Source of the DNA: Turbatrix aceti | Taxonomy: Eukaryota > Nematoda > Chromadorea > Rhabditida > Panagrolaimidae | DNA length: 64,000 bases | Direction of reading: 5' to 3' | Assembly: GCA_963969345.1 (NCBI GenBank) | Contig: OZ017768.1 | Coordinates: 4,922,718-4,986,717 of the forward strand | In this document: piece by piece, positions 34,514 to 46,309 of the stretch | How the letters are laid out: each line of letters starts with the position of its first letter | Numbering within the stretch: position 1 is the stretch's first letter | Notes under the pieces: generated by a model | What the model saw: only the letters and a program-made list of their open reading frames with translations | Databases searched by the model: none | What the model was told of the DNA's origin: nothing | Position numbers and translations under genes: made by a program

Positions 34514-37149
34514 ATGAACCGAGTTGTAGTCCCGCAGAGGAGGCCGCGCAGCAGTTTTTCTGGGCCTGGCCTCCTCGTTGCGGCCTTCTGCCTCTGTTTT
34601 TTGTCCGTATCCGTATCCGGCCACGATCACGACACTGCCCCCCACGACGTCGTTAACATTGGGGCAGACGCTGTCAATGTCGCCGTCGTCGAATCCGATC
34701 CCTCAAAACTCATCGAGGTATGCATTTTTTTCCAGATATTTATGAACGCGGATTGAATTGACTGACTGAATTCAAATTCGGGACTTTAGAAATACTATTG
34801 GCAGGTGTATCGCCAGAATCAGCGGATTTTAGAAAACCTAAAAAGCCGCATCCAAAAGGTTTGACACCGATTTTTTCTTTCGCACCGCTTTTCTAACACG
34901 CAGCATCGATTTCTAACAGTTTATAGCCCTAATTTTCACTAATTGTGGCGGCAGTTGTTAAGATCCATAAATCTAATTAATTTCGACTTTGGGAGCTAAA
35001 AATATATTGATTTATGCTTTTTTGAACGCTTTGCATAGAAAAAATAAAGGTAGAGTAATACTAATGCATTAGTATACTTATGTATTAATCCTGCACGGAT
35101 TAACATTCCCTGACCCTCTGATCCTGGCGGTTTCAGGATCAGCGAGGCGAACTCTTCAACCCGCCCCCGCTGCCCGAACTCACCCCAGAAAAACCCAAAT
35201 CAGGCGTTCTGCTCCCGATCGAGCCAGAATCCTGCACATCGGACAAAAACATCATTGAACGCCTCCTGGAGAACTACAAAGAGCACAAGACGCCCAGCGA
35301 GGTCGGCGTTAGGGTGCAGATCGAGGTATGGGTGCAGGAGGTGAACGCAATCAACGAGATCACGTCTGACTTTGATATGGACATTTACGTCACCGAACTC
35401 TGGGTGGACAACGCGCTGAGGTACGACTTCATGAACCCCTGTAAATACAATCTCTCCCTCAACAACGAAATACTCGACAAAATCTGGAAGCCAAACACGT
35501 GCTTCATCAATTCCAAGGTCGCGCGGATTCACACGAGCCCTTTTGCAAACGTCTTTCTCATGATCTACCCGAACGGGACGGTGTGGGTCAACTACCGGGT
35601 GCAGGTGACGGGACCCTGCAACATGGACTTCAGCTCCTTCCCCATGGACACCCAGACGTGTCTGCTCACGCTCGAGAGCTTCAATTACAACAATCAGGAG
35701 GTAAATATGCGCTGGCTCGAATCACCGACGCAGCCGGCGGTCTCCCTGCTCAAAGAGAAGATCGAGCTGCCTGATTTTGTACTGACTAATTGGAGCACGT
35801 ATATCACGCATGTTCCATACCCTGCAGGTGGGTATTCTGTTTTTCGAGAATTTTTTAGATGATCGTTTTTAGGCATCTGGAACGAACTCACGATGACGTT
35901 CACATTTTCGAGGCGCTATGGGTGGTACGTCTTCCAGGCGTATATTCCGACTTACTCCGCTATCTTTATCAGGTGAGTTGTAGCACCTGTTCTGTGTGCT
36001 CAATTTTTTGTTCATGAACAATCATGAACGTTTCAAAATTTTTTATCACAAAATTTTCGAACGTGAACAACTTTGTTTCCCGTTTAGCATTTGGGCCAAA
36101 ATTTTTTAATTCAGGCACAAATATTTACGAAATCTGCTTTTTGTAACAGTTTTCCTACACTTTTTCATAGCTAAATCTGAGCGTATTTTTTTAGTATTTT
36201 TTTAAATCAAAAAACAGCGTTTTTGACTTCATTTTTCTGAATAAACCTAAAAATTGGTGCCTATTTTGTTCAATTTATCTGTTCGCAAATTTTTAAAACG
36301 TTTGCGATCAAACATAAACAACGTAAATAATTTATAAAAATTTCGTTCATGAACCAACATAAATAATAAATTTTGAATTTATTCGCAAACGAACACGAGG
36401 CCATCCTGCTCACAACTACAATTTTCAGCTGGATCAGTTTCGTCATCCCCGAACGCATGATTCCCGCCCGAACAATGCTCTGCGTCAACTCTCTGCTCGC
36501 GGCCACATTCCAGTTCGGCAACATCATGCGCAACCTGCCCCGGGTGAGCTACGTGAAGGCGCTCGACGTCTGGATGCTCAGCATCCTCACCTTCATCTTC
36601 GCCAGCCTGCTTGAGCTCGCGGTGGTCGGTTCCCTCGCCGCCAGGAACGATGTCTGTTTTTTCTTCTCCCAAAAAAAGCATTTTAGTACCCCTCCCTGTT
36701 TTTTTTTTCAGAAGCTCGCAGCAGCAGCAGCCGTACAATCCGAGTCCCGACGGGCATCGGGCATGTCAACCAACCACATGCAATCGTCGCCAAAGCTCTG
36801 CCGACACGATACCAATAACTCCAAGTTCATCCGGCTCTACGGGAGTACGGGAGGCAGCATCGATCCCCGAACGCCTCCGATGGCAGTGCCCCGGAAGATG
36901 CTCTTCGGCGCGAGCGACAACAGCATCCAGTCGCCCCAGCCGGAGCGTTTTCTGCTCCTCGACGTCAATGGCAACCCCCGAATCGGCGGCGGTCGGCCTT
37001 CAATTTGGCGCCGTGTTCGACGCGCTTTTACCTGGGAAGGTCAGTTGACGACCGAGCAGGTAGATCGCTTCAGCATTTACGCCTTTCCGACCGCCTTCGC
37101 GCTCTTCAACGTCTTCTACTGGGGTTACTACCTGTCGAGGCCGTCTTAG
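34514..37149 (+). CDS. Cys-loop ligand-gated ion channel subunit, nematode anion-selective type
   Basis: Exons: 34514-34717, 34790-34858, 35137-35827, 35873-35972, 36429-37149, 594 aa (574 if an in-frame 60-nt stretch at 36652-36711 is a small intron with a weak GTCTGT donor). It begins with a signal peptide ([17 protein letters not shown]). The ligand-binding domain includes the Cys-loop [15 protein letters not shown] and the loop motifs [10 protein letters not shown] and [13 protein letters not shown]1 ([16 protein letters not shown]), M1-M2 linker IPAR, M2 ([17 protein letters not shown]), M3 ([26 protein letters not shown]) and M4 ([21 protein letters not shown]) follow. PAR in the M1-M2 linker is known to favour anions. 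FQFGNI and [15 protein letters not shown] are typical of the nematode ACC/LGC/GGR branch; the ligand cannot be told. Intron 4 carries a GAACG repeat. Confidence 0.92.
35990..36405. repeat. Degenerate GAACG repeat in channel intron 4
   Basis: The stretch contains TTCATGAACAATCATGAACG, AACGTGAACAAC and near its end CGCAAACGAACACGA. It shares the body of the GAACG family but I cannot define intact ends or a target duplication, so this is an old or truncated copy. Confidence 0.55.
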
Positions 37150-37373
37150 GGCCCGAGATCTTTCACATCGTGCCTTGCAGAATAAATCATTCTGGAGCTC
37201 AAAATCAAAAAATTGTCTGGGTTAAAGTTGTACATTTTGAAATCTGACGCCCTCAAAAAAAGGAGGTAATACAGCGAAAATACACAGGATTATAAATCTA
37301 AGCTAGCCGTAAGTTTTTAGGTACGTACAAAATAATCGCCAAAAGAGGGCGCAAAGTATCAGTGCACGCATGC

Positions 37374-40300
37374 TCAGGCGCCGTGGGGGACCATGATCGC
37401 GTTTTCAGCGTCTAAAAATAAAATTTCTCAAATAAAATTTTTTCTGATAAATCAAAACTCACAATCCTGGCTGATGAGGTGTTCAAGAACCAGTCCGTAG
37501 AATGGGGACTGACTGACCCCCGGCTCCGCCTGGAAGTACCAGCCCAGGTGCGTCTCGCACGCCTTGCAGAGCGCGATAGTCCACGTCATGCCCGGGAACC
37601 AGCTCGCGGTCGAGTAAGCCCTTCCCTGCAGCTTGCAGGTGGCACGCTTCGTTCCGAAGACGTCAAATGTGAATTCTAAAAATAAAAAAGTGTGAAAATA
37701 ATACTTGGAATCAGGGATGAGCGAACACAGGCCAGTCCAAATGCACGGATACTCTGCAAAAATGCACGGAAACGAGTAACGGAGTATCCGCGCGCTTTTG
37801 AGCAGTATCCGTGCGCTTTTGAGCAGTATCCGCGCGCTTTTTCGCTTGCTCCCAGGCCGGCCGACGCGGTCCAAATGCACGGATACTCTGCAAAAATGCA
37901 CGGATAAATTGCGGGCGGCTGATTATTTTTCCCCGGCCCCATTATCGATTGCTTTTTCTGTAGGATAAATTTATTAACAATACACAAATTAATTAACACC
38001 GAAAAACGTAAAAATACAATAATTGAACAAAATTTTTGTTGGTGCCGACGACGTCGCAGTTTCTCCAGGCTGATCGTGTTTCTTTGAAGTGCCGGTAGTT
38101 GGATTCTTTCTGGATGCTGATACTTCGTTTTCAAAATTCATCGTGGGACTTGTGATGACTTCCATGTCGCCGTCGTAGTCCATTTCCATGCCAAGAACGT
38201 TGATTTCGAGGTCCCCTTCATTGCAGTCGGTTTACCTAAAAACAGAAGAGTTAGTTGGGTTTCCGAGTTTTTCTTCAAACTTACAGTAAATTCGGAGGGA
38301 ACCAGATGTTGATGTCATCTGAAACTTTGGGTGAAAACAATAACGAAGCCCAAAAATTTTTGTGCCCTCAATTTCATGCCAACTGCCTTTCAACCAATTT
38401 TTTTCCCTTTTCTGCGATTGTGAAACCCATCTTGGCCCCCATCTGTCGCAGCGCAATCCTACCTAACAAATCGCATGAACTCATCATACAATCGCAAAAA
38501 AAGGTAAAAAACCGAGTGAAACTTGGTTGGTTATCAAAAAAATTCGTCTTTATACCCCAAAACTTTGAAAAGTTAAAAAACTTACATTGGCAGCATCATG
38601 ACATCGACGTTAGCATTGAGAAGGTTGCCGATAGATCGCAGTCGCTTGAAGGAGGTCGCCGGAGGAATCTGAAACAAAAAACAAATAAAATCACACCAAA
38701 AAACATCAATTACAACACGCCCGAGAAAAAAAAAGAACATAGAAAAAAAAACGAAGTTGGGCTGATCAGCCCGAGCGCAGCGAAGTAACATTCGCGTTGA
38801 GACTCCTCAACAATGGAAAAGTCGCAGAATGCGCAAGTCGTAAAATTAATTTGACGAAATTAATTTGAAAATTCCAAAACATTGGTTTCTGAATAGATAT
38901 TTTTATGTTTTCAATTTTGACAAAATAGACTCAAGCATTGTCTTTGAAATAGTCCTACTCGCGTTTTACAAAATTTTTATTTTTGACAAAATTGAAGGAG
39001 GTGTACTAGAAAAATCATTACTCGCCCGAAAATAAAGTTAAATACCCAGTTCAAAGTGATTTCAAAGCACAACTAAATTCTCTATCTTGTAAAAATATGA
39101 AAATCCATCATTATCAATTCAAAGTTACCGAAAAATTGAAATTTCCGACAACATTCTGATAATCGGAACGTTTTCGAAACTTTTTCGAAACGTGATCCAA
39201 AAACTAAAATTATTATTGCATTCTACAGTATCTTTTACATCTGGAGTGGTTGTTTCAGGATTTTATCATTTTTCCGCGCGCCAGTGCAAATTTTCTTCTG
39301 AACCCCACTTTTTTTGATGAAAGGACGCCAAAATTTTTCAAAGTAGTGTTCGGCAAAAAATTCGGCATGGAGCGCGGTTCAAACGCATTTTTACGAAAAA
39401 ATAGGACCGGGGGTAGAAATGAACGCAGAATCCAATGGCGTACTCAGTTTTTTGATCAAAGTTCAAAAAAGTTCCGAAAATCTAATTTTTCTTAGAAAAT
39501 TTTTTTGGAAACCTTTTTTTGAGCATTTCTAAGTTGACATGGTATACTTTTTTGTAAAAAATAAGTTAGATAATTTTGTTGGGCTTCAGAATTGCTTTCA
39601 ATTTTGTTTCCAGCTCGTTTTATTCGCTCGCAGTGATTTTTCTACCACACCTCCTTCAATTTTGATAATTTTGATGAAATCAAAAAAATCATACGTGCCA
39701 TTTGAAAGTACACATTTACTTGGTATATCCTAAAATTTTTGAAAACAAAACTCAATTATTGATCTAGTTGCGATTTTTAATTTAAAATGTCGTCGAATTC
39801 AGCAACATTTTTGAACTCTGTGAGTATCCGCGCGGTTTGCAATAGTATCCGTGCAAACGCGTTAACCGCACGGATACACAGCAAAAGCGCACGGATAAAA
39901 TGCGGCCCGACACAACAAAAACAACAACAGAAAACATCCGTGCATTTTTGCAGAGTATCCGCGCGCAATTTTCGTATCCGTGCATTTTTGCAGAGTATCC
40001 GTGCATTTGGACTGGCCTGTGTAACAGACGTTTTTTTGTTCGCGAACGAACACAAATGATTTATATTTTGTTCAAAAAATCTAACAAACTCGAACATTTT
40101 TGACCGTGTTCGCTAACGAACAGCAAACAGATTTTTTATCGTTGTGCGAAAATTTGTTATCCCGAAAAGAAAAACGAAAAATTGGAAAGTCCATGTTTTT
40201 TCGTATTGGATAACAGTTTCCCTAAAATTTTTCCTGGATAAACCAGTTTTTGTCAAATAACATCAATTTTGGCATCGTTACCATAATTTTACGCGCCAAT

Positions 40301-40674
40301 TTTTGTTTGTTTTAGGAAATTTGAAAAAAAATCTAAAACAATACTGAAAAAAAATCTGTTCGAAAACAAAGACAAGCATAAAAAATCTAATATGTTCGCG
40401 AACGCAGACAAACGTTCGCCCAACCTTGTTAAGAATCTTTTTTCCGTCCACAAAACTCACTATGAGGATTAATCAGACGCTGGATGAGAGATTCACGTCC
40501 AAGGACGTTCTGCTTGTAAGAATGGATCGCTTCGGGTGTTTCAACATCCACGATATCGATCGCGTTGGTGATAGACTGTCCGCAGGCACGGCAGACGAGG
40601 GTTGTGCCGTTGGCGAACTCGGCGAGGCTCATGACGACTGCCATGATTGTGAGCGCCGTAAAGGCAAAGACCAT
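37374..40674 (-). CDS. Secreted cereblon-like CULT-domain protein
   Basis: Three exons: 40674-40461, 37675-37463, 37411-37374, 154 aa; phases 1 and 1 join exactly. Residues 1-24 are a signal peptide (MVFAFTALTIMAVVMSLAEF). The rest is one CULT domain, the fold by which cereblon binds thalidomide-type drugs and C-terminal cyclic imides. It has the zinc pairs CRAC and CKAC, the NPH motif, and the pocket tryptophans in SWFPGMTW and THLGW, equivalent to the three that form the cage in human cereblon. It lacks the LON domain that cereblon has, so it cannot act as the usual DDB1-bound ubiquitin ligase receptor. Secreted CULT proteins are known from animals; their ligand is not. Intron 1 is 2.8 kb, filled with repeats and decayed exons. 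The last 13 residues rest on the 37463 donor; reading through instead would stop four residues later. Confidence 0.85.
37712..37915. repeat. Repeat with GTATCCGTGC units, one CAGGGATGAGCGAAC end
   Basis: It begins CAGGGATGAGCGAACACAGG, which resembles the ends of the GAACG family, then has repeated (A)GTATCCGYGC and complementary GCACGGATAC units separated by runs such as GCTTTTGAGCA and TCTGCAAAAAT. The unit pairs can fold into hairpins. No intact right end is visible. Confidence 0.65.
38000..38668 (-). pseudogene. Decayed exon-like fragments nested in the CULT intron
   Basis: Three exon-like blocks lie in order on the minus strand. 38668-38586 has a TTTCAG acceptor and GTAAG donor and encodes IPPATSFKRLRSIGNLLNAN and VDVMMLPM. 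A second near 38323-38289 has an acceptor and donor and encodes DINIWFPPNLL. A third, about 38220-38000, encodes a polar tail containing MEMDYDGDMEVITSPTMNFE. They look protein-like, but joining them by phase creates stop codons (ATA-TGA, CTG-TAA). I read this as a broken gene or gene fragment; I do not recognise the family. Confidence 0.3.
39815..40430. repeat. Composite of GTATCCGTGC repeat and GAACG repeat
   Basis: At 39820-40018 the GTATCCGTGC units return in the opposite orientation, ending TTTGGACTGGCCTGTG, the reverse complement of the start of the copy at 37712. A GAACG copy follows directly (TTCGCGAACGAACAC at about 40041) and ends GTTCGCCCAACCTTG at about 40430. Both sit inside intron 1 of the CULT gene. 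Confidence 0.65.
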
Positions 40675-41188
40675 CAAACGAATGGGTGCGCACTCAGATC
40701 TCTGCAGAAATGCCCTCGTTGATTCAATCCAATGCCATTCTCCCCCCTCCCCTCATCCTCCCGGTCAGATATGTATCTCACAGGGCGTTCCGACCCTCTT
40801 TCCTACCACCCGCCTCCAATTACCAACAATTGTTTTATTTTTTTGATTCGTCAACAAATCGACGCCTTCAAACACAAATACAAGGAAAAGAAAAATCATT
40901 GTGGATGCATGTACGGCCAAGTAAAGTTGAAATCAAACAAACGACACCGTCGGTTAAATTAATTCTGAAAAAAATCGATGTGGATAAAAAAAATTGACCA
41001 TGAAAACAATTTTGGTAACAGCATAAACGTTTTCAACATGGAAAGACACGATGTCAAATTTCAGCTGATAAATTAAAAAAATCGTCGAAAAACGACAAAA
41101 AATGATAGAAAAAACCGAAAAAAAAATAAGATGAATTTAAAATATGGTCATACAGTAGGAAACATGGTCTCGAGACGAAACTCACCAT

Positions 41189-41743
41189 TCAGCGAACTTT
41201 GGACCTCAATCCTTTGCCGGCCGCGAGCTGCTCTTCATCGACGTCGTCTTCGTCCTCTTCTTCGGAACTGCTTTCTTCGGAAGACGTGATTTCGTAGTGG
41301 CGGTCTTGTTCGGCGACTTCGTTGTCGGAATGGGGTTCATCGCCGTAGTCGACGAATTCGACATCGTTTCCATCGTTATCGTCTCCGAGTTCGTTGAGGG
41401 CAGCGTTCTCCGGGAGACTGCGTTCGTTTTTCAGAATTCTGGCTTCGTCGGGGGTGTACTTGAGAATGACGTCGGCCTTGTCGTCTTGGAATTGACGGAG
41501 ACCAACGAGGATGATATCGCCGGTGTTGATCCAGACCTTCTTGCGAAGCTTGCCCCGAATGTGGCAGAGACGAACGCGGCCATCAAAGCAGAAGGCTAGC
41601 AGACGCCCGTTGCCGAGCATCTTCTGCACCTGTGCGTAGGCCTGATCGCTGCCGTCGGCGCGCTGCAATTCGCGCTTGACGCCATCGTTTTCGTTCTTTC
41701 CGCGACGACGGTTCTTGCCTCCCTTTCCCTTGTTCTTCGGCAT
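41189..41743 (-). CDS. EIF1A: Translation initiation factor eIF1A
   Basis: A single coding exon of 184 aa. eIF1A binds the 40S ribosomal A site and helps scanning and start-codon choice. The N-terminal tail [20 protein letters not shown] and the OB-fold ([47 protein letters not shown]) are conserved. The C-terminus is acidic as usual ([15 protein letters not shown]) but 40 residues longer than the human 144-aa protein. It ends in basic GKGLRSKVR and lacks the terminal DIDDI-like motif that contacts eIF5B. A GTGAGT donor lies right after the stop. Upstream, TTGATTTTCAG at about 41781 is a good spliced-leader or 5'UTR acceptor. It lies 384 bp downstream of ribokinase on the same strand. Confidence 0.95.
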   Translation of the reverse strand: MPKNKGKGGKNRRRGKNENDGVKRELQRADGSDQAYAQVQKMLGNGRLLAFCFDGRVRLCHIRGKLRKKVWINTGDIILVGLRQFQDDKADVILKYTPDEARILKNERSLPENAALNELGDDNDGNDVEFVDYGDEPHSDNEVAEQDRHYEITSSEESSSEEEDEDDVDEEQLAAGKGLRSKVR

Positions 41744-42126
41744 GTCGGGTGCTGATTCGGATAAACTGAGTCCAACTGACTGAAAATCAACAATAAAAAA
41801 ATCTGAATCAATCTTTGAAACAGCCAAATCACGCAAAAACACGAGAAAAATCCCAAAAAGCCTCAAAACATGTCCCGCAACGAATTCAAAAATCAAAATA
41901 TATCAGAGTTATCGTAACTCATAATTTCACAACTCCCAACATTTCTTCTATTTCAAATTTAATACATCTTTCTAAAAAAATTGGTTAACACAAAAATGTC
42001 AGAAAATCGACTTGTTAACTGTAAAAAAAACTATTTGAACTTTTCAAAAGTAAAAAATTATCGTAAAAGAAAAAGAATCGCGGCGAGAGCAGATTTCGCG
42101 GTAAGACCACGACCACGACCACGGAA

Positions 42127-43519
<1,393 letters not shown>

Positions 43520-44369
43520 AATATGTTATCCGAACGGTTTTTTTTGGGACGGATAATTTTATTTCTGCGCTTGATTGATTAACAGACGAGTAAGAGACGT
43601 CTCTTATTCCAAGATGGGTGATAGTGACCCGAAGAAAGGCCGGTCCCAGTCGCAATGCGGAATTTCCTTGCACGTTTGTTTGGCCGCACTCCGCCGAACG
43701 TGCAGTCTCTCGCCAAACTGGTTATCATTCTCCAGCTCAGATACCTGTCTGGCCTTCTTCTTTCCCCTGCCGCGGCCCGGACAACGATGAAAACGACAAA
43801 GACGCCAGACGAGCTCCAAAAAAAACTGTGACGGTCCCGTCGCCACGCGCCACGCATCTTGGCTTACGGATTGCACGTGATAGCATTCTTCTATTCTATT
43901 TCGGTCCCGTTCCCCTTGGTCTGCCCCAATTTAGTTGAGTGAAAGAAGGAAGGTGGGTTCAAGGTGGTCACCTGGGAAGGGAAGTGTGTTTTCTTTTTTT
44001 TTCGGCTGGCTAGAAGATTAGAAATCATCGAGAGTGGATGTGTGTACTCTGGGCACCCTGTTCCACTGAGATCAACCCTTTGTCACTCAAAAACGCAGAA
44101 CATTCACAGAACAATCTGAGAGAAGTTGAACGCAGAACAACGATCAACCAGGATGCGTTGTTGTTTTTCACCCAAAAGTCATCATTACGCCCGCTAGGTC
44201 CACCCATCACCGCTCAAAAGAAGTGGGCTTCGGTTATTTGCCTTCGCAGAGAGCTGTACGGTGCGGATTCACATCAGAATGATCTTGGATCGTTTTACCT
44301 GATTTTTTGAATAAATTTGGTTACCATGAACTTTTTTTTTTGATCAAAATGATTTTTTTGGGTGAACTG

Positions 44370-44756
44370 CCGTTTTTTTGTGCTCGAACGAATACGAACA
44401 TTTTTTTTAAAACACGCTTAAAAGCATGTTCGCGAACAGATTGGAACAACGAACGGATTATTTTAATAATTCACGGGGCAAAAAAACGTAAATTGTGTTG
44501 CTATGCGTTTTTACGTTTTTGATAACAGTTTTTATACATTTTTTATGGTTGAAATCAATGCACACAATTTGCTATTTTTTTTCGTCAAATAACGTCAATT
44601 TCGGCAGAATTAAAATAATTTTACCCGAATTTTTGTTCATTTTGTCTGTTCGGAAAATTTATTTTTGTTCACGAACGAACTCGAACAACGTAAATCTGTT
44701 CGCGAACAAACACGAACGCAAAAATTTGAACGAACATTTACGTTCGCTCATTCCTG
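44370..44756. mobile_element. GAACG hAT-like repeat copy, right end hit by another element
   Basis: The body has CTCGAACGAATACGAAC, TTCGCGAACAGATTGGAAC and TCTGTTCGCGAACAAACACG, and the right end GTTCGCTCATTCCTG fits the family terminus. The long inverted repeat at 44757 starts exactly at this end, duplicating its last five bases TCCTG. Confidence 0.7.
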
Positions 44757-45878
44757 CACAATGGGAAATTTCCCTTATACCAAAAAATCGTATGCACACG
44801 CATGCTTTTCTGCACGCAGACGCACGCGCAGCGCTTGCTGTTTTCGCGTTGTTTTTTGATCGTTTTTTGAAAAGTGCCTGTTACTAAATAGTTCATCCTG
44901 GATCCAGGAATGAAGATATCTGTTTCGGATCTTTTTGATTTTGTTAGGCTTTAATTTATCTTTAATTTGGCGCAACAGCCAAATTTCAGATATTACTAGG
45001 CAATGCGCTAGAGGGCTGACAAAAACGTCGATTTTTGAACTTTGGAAGCTATCAACTTTTTGGCTTTTGGTACAAAAGTCTCCAAATTTTCAGCAGACAC
45101 TGTTATTAGTGTCATAAACATAACTGAGGTTTTAAATCCGGATCCATTCCGTCAGTCCTGAGATGGCATTTCAGGGTGACTTTTGGTGGCTTATTACCGT
45201 AGTTTTTGTACAATTGCACGTTTCTAGACTCTATTTGGTACCATACCTTTTTTTATCAAGGTAATTAAGTTTTTACTTTGTTTTTTTGTCAAAATAATCC
45301 ATAATTAAAAAAAAATATCATTTTTGCTAAATTAATGAAATTTTGTAAAACAAGCCTATGCAGCACATCTATGCCGAAACTAAAACACATTGGCAGCACA
45401 TTTCGATCCAAAAACATGCAATTGTACAAAAACTACGGTAATAAGCCACCAAAAGTCACCCTGAAATGCCATCTCAAAACTGACGGAATGGATCCGGATT
45501 TAAAACCTCAGTTATGTTTATGACACTAATAACAGTGTCTGCTGAAAATTTGAAGGCTTTTGTACCAAAAGCCGAAAAGTTGATAGCTTCCAAAGTTCAA
45601 AAATCGACGTTTTTGTCAGCCCTCTAGCGCATTGCCTAGTAATATCTGAAATTTGGCTGTTGCGCCAAATTAAAGATAAATTAAAGCCTAACAAAATCAA
45701 AAAGATCCGAAACAGATATCTTCAATCCTGGATCCAGGATGAACTATTTAGTAACACGCACTTTTCAAAAAACGATCAAAAAACAACGCGAAAACAGCAA
45801 GCGCTGCGCGTGCGTCTGCGTGCAGAAAAGCATGCGTGTGCATACGATTTTTTGGTATAGGGGAAATTTCCCATTGTG
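44757..45878. mobile_element. 1,122-bp foldback element with about 480-bp arms
   Basis: The left arm (44757 to about 45240) and right arm (about 45390-45878) are almost identical inverted copies; I noticed only scattered differences, such as GGAATGAAG versus GGATTGAAG. Ends are CACAATGGGAAATTTCCC and GGGAAATTTCCCATTGTG. A 5-bp duplication, TCCTG, flanks it at 44752-44756 and 45879-45883. The 150-bp centre is AT-rich. It encodes nothing recognisable. Confidence 0.85.
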
Positions 45879-46309
45879 TCCTGCCCCTGATGATCTATCT
45901 GCCAATGTCCATCGATTGGACAAGGCACGTTTTTTTTGTTTTTGCGTTGCTCATCTGCACCGTGGCTGCTGGTCAAAGTTCAACTCTCCCGGCCCATTTT
46001 CCGCCTTTCGCGTTCAATTTCGCTCAAATTTGACGTCAGATGCCTGAGGCTACGTAGTCTCTGTCGGTACAACGGCACAATCACCATTTCAACGCCCTGC
46101 TGGATGGGTGGGTGCACGACTACAAAATCCGTGTTGTCGCACGATTTTGTCGTGCAGCACCGATCACGGACCACAAAACGTCGAGCACCTCAGTCCACTC
46201 TTTTCCGCGGTCGTCTCTCTGCAAGCGCAATCAATCGTATCGCGTTCCGTCTAAAATTTGCTTACCTGTAAATTCTGTAGTCGATCCTTTGCAGCTTTGT
46301 ATTCCCAGA

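Larger units (their letters stand above)
43520..46309. other. Intergenic region dominated by repeats
   Basis: The left third (43520-44330) has no recognised content. 44370-44756 is a GAACG repeat copy and 44757-45878 a long inverted-repeat element. 45880-46309 should hold the promoter of the ACOT9-like gene, including a palindromic CGTGTTGTCGCACGATTTTG area near 46130 and a GTCGATCCTTTGCAG acceptor about 20 bp before the ATG. Confidence 0.5.

Noticed and set aside
36652..36711. Possible 60-nt intron in the Cys-loop channel
   Set aside because: Acceptor is good but the GTCTGT donor is weak and the stretch is in frame without stops, so I mention it but keep the exon whole.
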